Source: Ruegeria sp. Alg231-54 | GTDB taxonomy: Bacteria > Pseudomonadota > Alphaproteobacteria > Rhodobacterales > Rhodobacteraceae | Reading direction: 5' to 3' | NCBI RefSeq assembly: GCF_900143525.1 | Contig: NZ_FREZ01000005.1 | Coordinates: 62,003 to 126,002 of the forward strand | Length of the DNA: 64,000 bases | In this document: positions 15,939 through 24,893 of the stretch, in pieces | Layout: every line of letters begins with the position of its first letter | Position numbering within the stretch: position 1 is the stretch's first letter | Translations under genes and position numbers: made by a program | The notes under the pieces: generated by a model | What the model saw: the letters and a program-made list of their open reading frames with translations, nothing else | Database searches by the model: none | What the model was told of the DNA's origin: nothing

Positions 15939-17357
15939 ATGGGTTCTATGGCGGGAGGGAAGCTGGTCAAAGCGCTGGCGCTGACTGCGGGGGTCGTACT
16001 TAGCTTTGCGCCGGGACGGGCCGTTTGGGCTGACAATATAACTGACGCATTCATTGGCGCTTACAACAGCAGCGGTTTGCTGGAACAGAACCGCGCCTTG
16101 TTGCGTGCAGCAGACGAAGACGTGGCAATCGCGTTGTCGGCGCTTCGACCGATCATCAACTGGACGGTTGCAATTAGCCACGACTACACGCGTCGCGAAA
16201 TCAACAATGTGGTGACAAGACCCGACCCGAACAACTTCTTCACAGGGCTGACCCTCAGCCAACTGCTCTACGATGGTGGGGCTGCCGTTCTGGGCAAACA
16301 ATCGGCGCAAGAAACGGTGCTGTCGACCAGGCAGACCCTAGTTGATATCGAACAACAGGTTCTGTTCCGCGGTGCCAATGCTTATCTCGAAGTTCTTTTG
16401 CAGGAAGAAACCGTACAGATCCGCCTGAACAACGTCGACGTGTCGGCCGAAGAACTGCGCGCATCGCAGGACCGGTTCGATGTAGGCGAAGTCACGCGTA
16501 CGGACGTTGCGCTGTCACAAGCCCAGCTTGCAAGCTCTCAAGCTGATCTGGCTGTTGCGCGCGGTAACCTCGACACGGCGCAGGCGGAATATGTGAATGC
16601 CGTTGGCAAATCGCCCGGACGCACGGCGGGTCAACCGAGCCTGCCAAATCTGCCAAACTCGGAACCGCAGGCCGTCAGCCTTGCGCAGCGTAATCACCCG
16701 GCCATTCTTTCGGCTCAGCACCAGGTGCGTGCCTTCGACCTGATTGTGGCGCAGCAGCGCGCCAACCTGGGTCCGAATGTCAGCCTGAATGCCGATGCCG
16801 GTATCACCGAGAGCTATGACAACGACGACAACACCAGAGACGGCACTGTTTCGTTGAATTTCAACCAGCCGATTTATGCCGGTGGCCGATTGGCCGCAAG
16901 CGTGCGCCGCGCCATGGCCACACGGGATGCATCGCGTGCCAACCTCTTGAATGTGCAAAAAGATATCACTCAGGGTGTGACCGAAGCCTATGCCCGTTTC
17001 CAAGCGGCATCTGCAAGTTTGCGGGCGTCGAGCGAACGGGTTCGCGCATCGAAAGTGGCGTTTGACGGTATCCGCGAAGAGGCCACTCTGGGTGCACGGA
17101 CCACGCTGGACGTTTTGAACGCCCAGCAGGATTTGCTGGATGCGCAGCTAGCCGAGGTCGCATCGCGTATCGAGCGTTCGCGTGCGGCTTACCAGCTGTT
17201 GCAAGCACAGGGCCTGTTGACCGCCGAACGTCTGGGACTGGCGGTGCAGATCTATGATCCGACGCTGTATTACAACCTAGTCAAGAAAGCGCCGGCTCAG
17301 GTCAGCAGACAAAGCAAGGACCTGGATCGCGTTCTCAAGGCACTGCGCCGCGACTAA
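15939..17357 (+). CDS. tolC: TolC family outer membrane channel protein
   Basis: Outer membrane efflux/secretion duct of 472 residues, the last component of type I secretion and RND efflux systems. An N-terminal signal peptide ends near VWADN (about residue 27). Two homologous OEP halves of long heptad-like helices follow, with typical segments such as GLTLSQLLYDGG, GEVTRTDVALSQAQLA and NFNQPIYAGGRLAASVRRA; the second repeat carries GARTTLDVLNAQQDLLDAQ (partial). Length matches the family. GAGAGG precedes the ATG at 15939. It probably forms the trimeric exit duct for partners encoded elsewhere, as no inner-membrane pump is adjacent. Confidence 0.95.
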   Translation: MGSMAGGKLVKALALTAGVVLSFAPGRAVWADNITDAFIGAYNSSGLLEQNRALLRAADEDVAIALSALRPIINWTVAISHDYTRREINNVVTRPDPNNFFTGLTLSQLLYDGGAAVLGKQSAQETVLSTRQTLVDIEQQVLFRGANAYLEVLLQEETVQIRLNNVDVSAEELRASQDRFDVGEVTRTDVALSQAQLASSQADLAVARGNLDTAQAEYVNAVGKSPGRTAGQPSLPNLPNSEPQAVSLAQRNHPAILSAQHQVRAFDLIVAQQRANLGPNVSLNADAGITESYDNDDNTRDGTVSLNFNQPIYAGGRLAASVRRAMATRDASRANLLNVQKDITQGVTEAYARFQAASASLRASSERVRASKVAFDGIREEATLGARTTLDVLNAQQDLLDAQLAEVASRIERSRAAYQLLQAQGLLTAERLGLAVQIYDPTLYYNLVKKAPAQVSRQSKDLDRVLKALRRD

Positions 17358-17431
17358 GGGCCAATACTATCTGTTGTGACGCCCGGCTTGTTTGGCTACA
17401 CTCAATCCTGAGGATAGAGCGGTAGAGAACA

Positions 17432-18196
17432 ATGACGGAAAAAGTCGTGAACGGCAGAGTAGAGGACGTGCTGTCCTCGATCAAACGGCTGGTCAGTGAA
17501 AGAGGTGAACAAACCTCAGAGCCGACGCCTTCAATCGCCCGCAAGCCCGGGCGATTGGTGCTTACTGATGCATTGCGAGTCGGCGGAACGTCCAGCATTC
17601 AAGACAGCCCGGAGATTGAAGCCGAAGCCAAAGCAGGCTACACGGCCGACGCGTCGGTCAAGCCGATGCTTTTGCGCGCGTGCGACATCGTAAATCGTGA
17701 AGATCCCGCCAACAAAGAACAAGCCGCGCCAGAGCCGCCCAAAAACCCGACCAACAGCCTGAGCGCAAAGATCGAAGCCCTAGAGGCGGCGATTGCACGC
17801 ACTGAGGACCAGTGGGAGCCGGACGGCGACAGCGAAGACGAGTACTCCGGTACTCCGGCGAAAGCCCTCGAATTCAGCGCACGCAAAGAATTTTCGGATA
17901 CCGGGGGAAAGAAAGCCGAACCCACTCAGGCAAAGGCTAAAGAAGCTGTGGCAACGACCAAGGCAACTTTCATTCGCGACCCCGAGGTGATCACAGCACC
18001 ACCTGCTCACCCTGTCGAAGCAGCAGCGGAAGATTCTGCGATAGCTGGCATAAGCGAAGACGCATTGCGCAAAATGATCGCCGAAGTTGTTCGTGAAGAA
18101 TTGCAGGGTGTTTTGGGTGAACGCATCACCCGCAACGTCCGCAAGATGGTTCGGCGCGAAATCTACAAGGCCCTGGCCGAGCAGGACCTCGAGTAG
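17432..18196 (+). CDS. PopZ/DUF2497-like protein
   Basis: A 254-residue, largely disordered acidic protein. The N-terminal segment VEDVLSSIKRLVSE resembles the short N-terminal helix (EEILASIRRII-like) of PopZ, and the C-terminal 45 residues form a conserved amphipathic helical region (DALRKMIAEVVREELQ..., then RNVRKMVRREIYKAL). The middle, roughly residues 55-205, is rich in Ala, Glu, Pro and Lys with no predicted fold. PopZ proteins build polar scaffolds that anchor chromosome origins and signalling proteins in alphaproteobacteria. The similarity I see is in layout and short motifs, so the polar role is inference. It is 75 bp after tolC and ends 4 bp from the convergent cobQ. Confidence 0.6.
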   Translation: MTEKVVNGRVEDVLSSIKRLVSERGEQTSEPTPSIARKPGRLVLTDALRVGGTSSIQDSPEIEAEAKAGYTADASVKPMLLRACDIVNREDPANKEQAAPEPPKNPTNSLSAKIEALEAAIARTEDQWEPDGDSEDEYSGTPAKALEFSARKEFSDTGGKKAEPTQAKAKEAVATTKATFIRDPEVITAPPAHPVEAAAEDSAIAGISEDALRKMIAEVVREELQGVLGERITRNVRKMVRREIYKALAEQDLE

Positions 18197-18199
18197 CGC

Positions 18200-19657
18200 T
18201 CAGGCCCTTTGGGGCGTTTCTGCAAGCGCCAGCAGGCGGTCCAGATCCATATTCTGTTCAAGGTGATCCGCCAGCGCGTCCAGCGTCTCTTCGACCCCGT
18301 CTTCATAGGTCAAGTCCGAGGTCACGCCCAGCTGCGACAGGTAAGACGCGCGGAATGCATCCGAACTGAAGATACCGTGCAGGTAACTGCCGCGGATTCT
18401 ACCGGAGGCGTTTGCGGCACCTTCTGGCCGCCCCTCGACCTCTAGCCAAGCGCGGGCGCAATCAGGGCCTTCGGTACGGCCCATGTGGATTTCGTAGCCT
18501 GAAACCGGTTCTCCTCCGCCAAGGGCGCGGGCCGAAGTGAGTGTTACCTGTTTCTTCCCTGCCATCACGGTTTCAACATCCAGCAGGCCCAACCCTTCGA
18601 CAGTCCCTGGTTGTCCGTCGACGCCATCCGGATCAGCGATTGTCTTGCCCAGCATTTGATAGCCGCCGCACAGGCCCAGAACATGGCCTCCCCGGCGGAC
18701 GTGGGCATATAGGTCGATGTCCCAGCCCTGCGCCCGGAAGTAAGCCAGATCGCCGATGGTGGATTTGCTGCCGGGCAGCAGTACCAAATCGGCATCACCG
18801 GGCAGGGGGCGTCCTGCCGGCACAATCTCGACCGAGACACCGGGTTCGGCAGACAAAGGGTCGAGGTCGTCAAAATTTGCCATGCGTTCCAACTGCGGAA
18901 CAACCACCTTGCAGGCCCCGCCAGAGTGGGACCGGATATCCATCATATCCTCGGCTGGCAGTTTCCACGCATCATGGAACCAGGGAACGACGCCCAGACA
19001 GGGCCATCCGGTACGTGCAGCGATTTCATCGCGACCTTCGTCGAAAAGGGATACGTCGCCTTTGAAGCGATTGACCGCAAAGCCTCGGATCATCTCAAGA
19101 TCGCCTGTATCCAATACCGCCTGGGTGCCCACGATCTGGGCAATGACCCCCCCGCGGTGAATGTCACCTACCAGAATAACGGGTACGCCTGCAGCGCGCG
19201 CAAATCCCATATTGGCGATGTCACCCTTGCGCAGGTTGGTTTCAGCCGGGCTGCCCGCACCTTCGATCAGGACCAGATCTGCGTCGCTGCACAAGCGGTC
19301 AAAACTTTCAAGCGCTGCGCCCAGCAGTTTAGATTTATCCTTGCGGTAATCGCCTGCTTTCATCGTGCCGGCACGTTGGCCCTGAACGATGATCTGAGCG
19401 CCAGTGTCGGTTTCCGGTTTCAGCAGAATCGGGTTCATGTCCGTATGCGTCGCACGCCGCGCCGCCAGCGCTTGCAGGGCCTGCGCGCGCCCGATCTCGC
19501 CGCCATTTTCGGTGACGGCGGCATTGTTCGACATGTTCTGTGGTTTGAAGGGTGCAACACGTAACCCACGCCGGGTGAAGGCCCGCGCCAGACCGGCCAC
19601 TAGAACCGATTTCCCGACATTGCTGCCGGTGCCCTGAATCATGATGGACCGAACCAT
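18200..19657 (-). CDS. cobQ: Cobyric acid synthase CobQ
   Basis: Glutamine-dependent amidase that converts adenosylcobyrinic acid a,c-diamide to adenosylcobyric acid in four ATP-dependent steps. Starting at the ATG at 19657 (RBS AGGAGACAGG), the ATP-binding domain opens with [17 protein letters not shown] and [10 protein letters not shown]; the C-terminal class I amidotransferase-like domain has the nucleophile Cys in [11 protein letters not shown] and the late His in GSYLHGIF. About 485 residues, normal. No cobalamin riboswitch is visible directly upstream, unlike the cobW-cobN operon at the left end. Note an alternative start upstream would lack an RBS. Confidence 0.95.
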   Translation of the reverse strand: MVRSIMIQGTGSNVGKSVLVAGLARAFTRRGLRVAPFKPQNMSNNAAVTENGGEIGRAQALQALAARRATHTDMNPILLKPETDTGAQIIVQGQRAGTMKAGDYRKDKSKLLGAALESFDRLCSDADLVLIEGAGSPAETNLRKGDIANMGFARAAGVPVILVGDIHRGGVIAQIVGTQAVLDTGDLEMIRGFAVNRFKGDVSLFDEGRDEIAARTGWPCLGVVPWFHDAWKLPAEDMMDIRSHSGGACKVVVPQLERMANFDDLDPLSAEPGVSVEIVPAGRPLPGDADLVLLPGSKSTIGDLAYFRAQGWDIDLYAHVRRGGHVLGLCGGYQMLGKTIADPDGVDGQPGTVEGLGLLDVETVMAGKKQVTLTSARALGGGEPVSGYEIHMGRTEGPDCARAWLEVEGRPEGAANASGRIRGSYLHGIFSSDAFRASYLSQLGVTSDLTYEDGVEETLDALADHLEQNMDLDRLLALAETPQRA

Positions 19658-19717
19658 GGCCTGTCTCCTATGTTGACGCGCAGATGACCTGATTTGCGGG
19701 CAAAGGAAAAGCCAAAG

Positions 19718-20286
19718 TTGAACACGCCAGCGCATCTTTTGATCGGAGCTGCCGCCTTTGCCCGCCCAGCCCAGGGACGTATCCTGTGGGCCGCTCTGTT
19801 GGGTTCGCTATTGCCGGACCTGTCGCTTTACCTGATGGCGGGCACGTCCCTTTACGTGCTTGGGATTCCCCCGAGCGTGGTCTTCAACCAACTTTTTTTT
19901 CCGACGTTTGGCAGACCGTGTTTGCGATCGACAATTCCTTTGTCCTTTGGGGGGGTGCCGTGCTTTTCGGGGTATGGATGCACTGGAAAGTCTGGACCGT
20001 TGGGGTGTCCGCGGGTTTGCTGCATCTTTCGATGGATTTTCTGCTGCATGCCGGAGATGGGCGGCCGCAGTTCTGGCCATTCAGCAATTGGGTGTTTCAC
20101 AGCCCCGTCAGTTATTGGGACAGCACGCATCACGCCTTATGGGTGGCGCCCGTTTCAGCCGTGCTTTGTGTCGCGTGTTACGCCATTTTGTGGCGTCGCG
20201 GCATGCCCATCTGGGCGAAAGCGTTCTTTGCCGTGCTGCTGATGGCCGAGCTATGGGTCGCGCGGCAGTGGTTGTTGTTCTTTTGA
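19718..20286 (+). pseudogene. Inner-membrane YdjM/DUF457-like protein with a -1 frameshift at a T8 run
   Basis: Two overlapping frames form one protein: the first (from TTG 19718, after AAAGGAAAAG) reads [19 protein letters not shown]..., the start of the YdjM-like metal-dependent hydrolase membrane family; the second continues SDVWQTVFAIDNSFVLWGGAV... to 20286. The switch is at eight Ts (19893-19900), where re-reading one T restores the frame. Combined length is about 189 residues with roughly four membrane spans and a conserved His/Asp pattern (PAHLL, LHLSMDFLLHAGD). The cause could be a real inactivating deletion, a sequencing error, or slippage at the slippery CTTTTTTTTC. It is divergent from cobQ; members are sometimes annotated as cobalamin-associated, without proof. 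Confidence 0.75.
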
Positions 20287-20299
20287 CTGATGGCATAAG

Positions 20300-20333
20300 A
20301 AAAGCGCGCTCCCAGCTAGGGAGCGCGCTTTTT
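20300..20333. terminator. Bidirectional rho-independent terminator
   Basis: A perfect stem AAAAGCGCGCTCCC / GGGAGCGCGCTTTT with a 5-base loop (AGCTA) lies between convergent genes. A and T runs flank the stem, so it can end transcription from both directions. Confidence 0.9.
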
Positions 20334-20353
20334 CATGCGAAAGTCGCCTTGGA

Positions 20354-20674
20354 TCAGGCGGCTTCTGCTTGTTGGGCCGCGTTGCGACGTTCGCTTTCTT
20401 CACGCGACAGCGCAACCGAGGTGCGGACACCACGTCCAACGAACTCCATCAGTCCGCCAACAACGCGCTCATTCGGGTCGATACCCGCGCAGGACAGGAC
20501 CTCGCGACCATCACGAGAGCGCGCCCACCGGGCGATTTGTTCCGGGCCATTGCCATATTTTTTGTCATCGGCAATAGCGTCATCCAGCGCAGCCAGTACG
20601 ACAGCCGCGAAAAGTTTGCGTGCACGATTGCCTTGCTCGTTGTTAAAGGCAGTGCCGTCAACGAAATCTCTCAT
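20354..20674 (-). CDS. Conserved small protein, DUF6280-like
   Basis: A 106-residue soluble protein without signal peptide or membrane segment. It begins MRDFVDGTAFNNEQGNRARK and contains a helical Ala-rich middle (LFAAVVLAALDDAI) and WARSRDGREVLSCAGI. I believe it matches the DUF6280 family of Rhodobacterales proteins, but this is from memory. Function is unknown. It is transcribed alone, towards the strong terminator at 20300-20333. Confidence 0.7.
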   Translation of the reverse strand: MRDFVDGTAFNNEQGNRARKLFAAVVLAALDDAIADDKKYGNGPEQIARWARSRDGREVLSCAGIDPNERVVGGLMEFVGRGVRTSVALSREESERRNAAQQAEAA

Positions 20675-20892
20675 CTCGTCTTCCTTGTTGTTCTTGCTCT
20701 TGCATTTTCGGCGTGACGGTTCTTATGACCGATTAAGTGCGATTCGGATACACTTAAAATGCATAGTTGCGTTGCGTCATTTGCATAGCTTGCTGCAGGT
20801 GCAGCACTAGGTCTCGTCATCTTGTCAGGTGTGTTCCCGCCAGATATAGGAGCGGGAACTGACGCATCAACCGTTTGTGAAGGATTTAAGTC

Positions 20893-21456
20893 ATGCCCAA
20901 GATAAATGGGAACGAAATTCGCCCCGGAAATGTGCTTGAGCATAACGGCGGGCTATGGGCCGCAATCAAAGTTGACCACGTAAAGCCAGGTAAAGGCGGC
21001 GCTTTTGCGCAGGTCGAACTGCGCAATCTGCGCAATGGCTCGAAGCTGAACGAGCGGTTCCGCTCGGCTGACAAAGTGGAACGCGTGCGTCTTGAGCAGA
21101 AAGATCAGCAGTTTCTGTACGAATCTGATGGCATGCTGGTTTTCATGGATTCCGAGACGTATGAGCAGATCGAACTGCCTGCAGAACTGCTAGGCGAACG
21201 CCGCCCGTTTCTGCAGGACGGCATGACAATTGTCGTCGAATTTTATGAAAGCGAGGCTCTGAACGCCACAGTGCCTCAGAAAGTGACCTGCAAGATCGTT
21301 GAGACTGAGCCTGTAGTCAAAGGTCAGACCGCGGCGAATTCGTTCAAGCCGGCCATTCTGGACAACGGTGTCAAAGTCATGGTGCCGCCATTTGTCGGTC
21401 AGGATGAAATGATCGTGGTGAACACCGAAACCATGGATTATTCCGAACGCGCCTAA
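20893..21456 (+). CDS. efp: Elongation factor P
   Basis: Translation factor of 187 residues that relieves ribosome stalling at polyproline stretches by binding between the P and E sites. Three beta-barrel domains are evident: the N-terminal KOW-like domain, the middle OB domain and the C-terminal Elong-fact-P_C domain ([19 protein letters not shown]). The tip of domain I reads PGKGGAF with Lys34, the residue that EpmA lysylates in many bacteria; no epmA/epmB is visible in this window. RBS GAAGGATT precedes the ATG at 20893. Monocistronic, with its own terminator at 21481-21509. Confidence 0.98.
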   Translation: MPKINGNEIRPGNVLEHNGGLWAAIKVDHVKPGKGGAFAQVELRNLRNGSKLNERFRSADKVERVRLEQKDQQFLYESDGMLVFMDSETYEQIELPAELLGERRPFLQDGMTIVVEFYESEALNATVPQKVTCKIVETEPVVKGQTAANSFKPAILDNGVKVMVPPFVGQDEMIVVNTETMDYSERA

Positions 21457-21480
21457 CCACGCGTTTGCCAGAGTAGAGAA

Positions 21481-21509
21481 AAACCGCGTGGACCCGTGCC
21501 GCGCGGTTT
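21481..21509. terminator. Terminator after efp
   Basis: Stem AAACCGCG (21481-21488) / CGCGGTTT (21502-21509) followed by ATTTG, between the convergent efp and ABC-membrane-domain genes. The A/T-flanked stem may serve both genes. Confidence 0.75.
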
Positions 21510-21514
21510 ATTTG

Positions 21515-22459
21515 TCAGCTGCCCCGTCTGATTTGGCGATACCGTTCGGGGTTGGGGCCAAACAGTTCAAGCATCAGTTCATACTTGATGCGATTGGCGC
21601 TGACCTGCCGGTAGAAGGCGATCAGGAATGCCGTGGGGCCTTGAATGCGGCTGAGGCCGCTTGTGGCGGCGACCACAGTGCCGACATCTGTTTTCCCGTT
21701 CAAAACCAAATAGCCGCCCAACATCAGGACGCCGACCGTTCCGGCTCCGTTTATGATGCTGAGCAGAAACTTGGCCGAAAGCTTCCAGATGAACATCTTG
21801 CGCCGTGTTTCGTAGATCTCGTCGAACTGCGCCTCAACCTCGCGCGCGATTTCGTTGATCCGCTCGACATTCAGCTTATCGTTGGCTCCGCGTAATATCC
21901 GGACACGTTCGGCGACAAACACGTTCACCTTGCGTTGGGATACCAGCACGATGATGATCTGCGGCACGATCATCGAAAAGGCGATCATGCCCAGCCCCGG
22001 TTGCGTTGACGAGATATAGCCGATCACACTGATCAACGTGCCGATCTGAACGACCGGGTCCGAGAAAGCGCCGCCCGCGAATTTCCCCAACTCTTCTGCC
22101 TCGGCTGAAATCGCCGTGGTCATCGTGCCCTTGCGCATCGTTTCGCCCGAGACATTGATATCCGAGGCGCGCAGCAGCAGCCTTTGGCGGATCATGCGGA
22201 TCAGATCTTCGCCCAACGTTCCCGCGCGATAGCTCAAAAGCCACTTTAGGGAGAGGCTGAGCAGGATGACGGACATCATTCCGGCACCCAGATAGATCAG
22301 CCTGTCCGTGCTTACGTCGGCTGAGGTTAGGTGGTTGATGATGTCGCGCTGAAACTCCAGCGGAACTGCAGCCAGACCCGCGATCGCAATGGACAGAACG
22401 ATGAGGATGATCTGCCGTCCGGCGCTGGCGCGCCAGATTGCCCTGTATAGCTGGAACAT
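21515..22459 (-). CDS. ABC transporter transmembrane domain protein lacking an ATPase domain
   Basis: A 314-residue protein matching the type 1 ABC exporter membrane domain. Hydrophobic segments are near residues 17-35, 55-73, 135-150, 155-172 and 235-255, and the intracellular helix pattern (GETMRKGTMTTAISAEAEELGKF, partial) is typical of that fold. It ends shortly after the last span, and no Walker A, signature LSGGQ or Walker B follows. No ATPase gene is adjacent. So it is either a half-transporter that pairs with a distant ATPase, or a membrane domain reused for another purpose. The reading frame has no frameshift at the end: the sequence after the stop is the efp terminator. Confidence 0.8.
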   Translation of the reverse strand: MFQLYRAIWRASAGRQIILIVLSIAIAGLAAVPLEFQRDIINHLTSADVSTDRLIYLGAGMMSVILLSLSLKWLLSYRAGTLGEDLIRMIRQRLLLRASDINVSGETMRKGTMTTAISAEAEELGKFAGGAFSDPVVQIGTLISVIGYISSTQPGLGMIAFSMIVPQIIIVLVSQRKVNVFVAERVRILRGANDKLNVERINEIAREVEAQFDEIYETRRKMFIWKLSAKFLLSIINGAGTVGVLMLGGYLVLNGKTDVGTVVAATSGLSRIQGPTAFLIAFYRQVSANRIKYELMLELFGPNPERYRQIRRGS

Positions 22460-22565
22460 ACGTGCATCCGGATTGCTGAATTCAAACCAGTGTGACAGCG
22501 CGGTTGGCTATGTTCAAACCACACCAATTCAGTCGGTTGCTCAGCCGTGCCGGTTCGGCAACACG

Positions 22566-23303
22566 TTAAGTGTCCAACTGTATGGTGGCGTCACCGGCCT
22601 GCATGTCGTTACCCACGCGGTCCAATCGCAAATAGGCGATCCCGCGGCCATTGGATTGGGTAAACAATGTACCTGCCGCTTTTCCGCCCGACATAATCGG
22701 GGTTCCAACCGCTGCTGAGCCGCTGACGTTGACGCCACGCAAGCCTTTGCGCAGCTCGGTCTTGTGTTTCATCCGCGCGGTGACTTCTTGCCCGACATAA
22801 CAGCCTTTTTTGAAGTCCACGCCGTTCAGCGCCTCGAACCCGGCCTCAAGGATATAGCTGTCGGGGGTCAGTTCGATTCCGGTTTCCGGAATGCAGTGTC
22901 GCACGCGGATAGCATCCCAATCGGTGCCGTCTTCGCTTTCCGAGTCCGTTGTATAGGTCCGCCAGCCCATATCCGGGTGCCTTGGGTCGGGCAGGGCACC
23001 CTCGGTGGCAGGGCCAGTACCGCGCTGCAGGTTCAGGCCGCTATCTTCGATGCTGACATCTGCGCGTAGCTTGTACATGCCCAACCGTTTGGCAAATCCA
23101 TCGGCAAGGACTTCGGCAACATCCAGCAAAACCGCGTCACCCTCGCGCTTAAGGAAGAAGTCCGCCAGATACTTACCTTGGGGGGTCAGCAGGGCCGCGT
23201 AGACCAGCCCATTGTCCAACCCGGCAATATCGTTGGTGATCAACCCTTGAAGAAAGCTGTCGGTGTCCGAGCCGCTCAGGCGCAATATACGGCGGTTGGG
23301 CAT
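22566..23303 (-). CDS. ygfZ: YgfZ/GcvT-like folate-binding protein
   Basis: Tetrahydrofolate-dependent protein that helps assemble or repair iron-sulfur clusters in enzymes such as MiaB. The family signature KGCYVGQE is at residues 166-173 with the essential Cys168. The 245-residue length fits the short alphaproteobacterial form. The N-terminus (MPNRRILRLSGSDTDSFLQGLITND, partial) matches family starts. It is divergent from the glycosyltransferase at 23378, separated by 74 bp that must hold both promoters. Confidence 0.9.
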   Translation of the reverse strand: MPNRRILRLSGSDTDSFLQGLITNDIAGLDNGLVYAALLTPQGKYLADFFLKREGDAVLLDVAEVLADGFAKRLGMYKLRADVSIEDSGLNLQRGTGPATEGALPDPRHPDMGWRTYTTDSESEDGTDWDAIRVRHCIPETGIELTPDSYILEAGFEALNGVDFKKGCYVGQEVTARMKHKTELRKGLRGVNVSGSAAVGTPIMSGGKAAGTLFTQSNGRGIAYLRLDRVGNDMQAGDATIQLDT

Positions 23304-23377
23304 CTGGTTTGTCCTCGTCTTTTCCTCGGACCTCGTGATATAGGGGTTTCCGCTGCCATGACCAGAGGGTTTCCGCC

Positions 23378-24052
23378 GTGACTGCGCCGATTAGCATCGT
23401 TATCCCGACCCTGAATTCGGACGGGAACCTTCCCGCGACCCTTGCGGCCTTGATGGAAGGCCTGCATGCGGGGCTGATCCGCGAATTGATCGTCTCGGAC
23501 GGGGGGTCGGCTGATCAGACGATAAAGATTGCAGATGAGGCCGGGGCTGAGATCGTGGCCGGGCCGCCTTCGCGCGGGGGGCAATTGGCCCGAGGATGCG
23601 CCGCAGCCAAAGGGGACTGGCTGTTGGTCCTGCATGCCGACACTGTATTGCAAGCGGGGTGGAGCAAGGCCGTAGGCGACCACCTTGGCACCGGAACCCC
23701 GGCGGCGTTTCGTCTGGCGTTTCGGGCGTCAGGCTTTGCGCCGACATGGGTGGCGGGCTGGGCCAATCTGCGCAGTCGTCTTTTTGGCCTGCCTTATGGC
23801 GATCAGGGCCTGTTGGTCCCGAGTGAGATGTATCGAAAGGCGGGGGGCTTTCCTGATCAACCCTTGATGGAGGACGTCGCTTTGGTCCGCAGCCTGCGTG
23901 GCATCACTTTGCTGCCCAGCCGGGCAGTTACGAGCGCGGATCGCTATGAGCGTGCGGGCTGGTTGCGTCGGGGAGGGCGGAACCTGTGGACTCTGACGCG
24001 GTATTTTCTGGGGGCAGATCCTGCGAAGTTGGCACAGGACTATCGGCTCTGA
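23378..24052 (+). CDS. Family 2 glycosyltransferase (TIGR04283-like)
   Basis: GT-A glycosyltransferase of 224 residues, starting at GTG 23378. It shows the nucleotide-sugar pattern ISIVIPTLNS, the first acidic motif ELIVSDGGSADQT, and WLLVLHADTVL (DxD-equivalent) at about residues 80-90. The domain layout matches the TIGR04283 group, which is linked to arsenosugar-type or similar small-molecule glycosylation in several bacteria; whether that applies here is uncertain. Its last 125 bp overlap, tail to tail, the end of the minus-strand gene 23928-24815. Confidence 0.82.
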   Translation: MTAPISIVIPTLNSDGNLPATLAALMEGLHAGLIRELIVSDGGSADQTIKIADEAGAEIVAGPPSRGGQLARGCAAAKGDWLLVLHADTVLQAGWSKAVGDHLGTGTPAAFRLAFRASGFAPTWVAGWANLRSRLFGLPYGDQGLLVPSEMYRKAGGFPDQPLMEDVALVRSLRGITLLPSRAVTSADRYERAGWLRRGGRNLWTLTRYFLGADPAKLAQDYRL

Positions 24053-24815
24053 GCGACGCGCGCAGCTCGACCACGGATTTGCCCAGCCGGAAAGGCGCCG
24101 CGAAACTGACCAGACATAGCGCGATGATCTGCAGCACTAGTATGTGCGCATTGTCTTGCAGATATTCCCATTCGTCCTTCAACTTGCCGACCTGTTCCAC
24201 CAGATCATCATAGCTTTGCGCCAGGATCAGATAATCTCCGGCAATCGCGGGGACTTTGCGGCGCATGTTGTCGATCGCGGCCTGTGTTACGTCGTCCAAC
24301 GTGGTAAAGACTAGGAACTGATCGATGTTGAACGCATCAGCCTTGTCGGCCATTGCGCGCATTTCGTCCTGTTCGTCTTTTGCCTGACTGCCAAACAAAA
24401 AATGCAACCCCTGTAGCGGCGCGACCTCATTTGTGACTGCGATGAACAATGGCAGGTCGGCATTGCTGGCGGTTGAGGCCGACAGGAATTCGACCTTTTC
24501 GCACAACACTTCGGTATCCGGGTCGAAGGCCGGGTCGCAGAACCGCAGCCGGAACCGCGCGGCATCACGGTCAAAGGCTAGCCCGGCGGCATAAGCGACG
24601 TCTATCTGGCGGTCCAGTCGCGAGCTATCCGAAGTATAAAGCCCGGCCAAAACCGCGACCAGCGCGCCAACGCCACCCAGTACAACCCAGACGAGGTCCG
24701 CGAGTTTCCAGGCGCGATGCCCGGCGGGTTTACGGAAAAGAAAGGCAGTGCCAATTAATCCAATCAGAAAGAACAGGATCAAAAGCGGCAGTTGGTTTTG
24801 GGTCACGAAACTCAT
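23928..24815 (-). CDS. Hypothetical membrane protein
   Basis: I do not recognise this protein (about 295 residues). Two hydrophobic N-terminal segments (MSFVTQNQLPLLILFF..., then WVVLGGVGALVAVLAGLY) are followed by a long soluble part, a coiled or helical stretch (VEQVGKLKDEWEYLQDNAH) and a third hydrophobic segment (ILVLQIIALCLVSFAAPF). The tail is low in complexity, rich in Ser, Pro and Thr. The topology puts the soluble middle on one side of the membrane. Starts at 24860, 24839 and 24815 are all possible; none has ideal SD spacing. Its last 41 codons are antisense to the glycosyltransferase. Confidence 0.65.
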   Translation of the reverse strand: MSFVTQNQLPLLILFFLIGLIGTAFLFRKPAGHRAWKLADLVWVVLGGVGALVAVLAGLYTSDSSRLDRQIDVAYAAGLAFDRDAARFRLRFCDPAFDPDTEVLCEKVEFLSASTASNADLPLFIAVTNEVAPLQGLHFLFGSQAKDEQDEMRAMADKADAFNIDQFLVFTTLDDVTQAAIDNMRRKVPAIAGDYLILAQSYDDLVEQVGKLKDEWEYLQDNAHILVLQIIALCLVSFAAPFRLGKSVVELRASLRADSPVPTSQDLPPENTASESTGSALPDATSPHAHSDPRS

Positions 24816-24893
24816 GCCTTCAAAGTGACGGCCTGCCATGCGGCTGGCAACACTCCTCACGCTCAGTTGTTCTGTTTGGGTGGGAAAAAGCCG

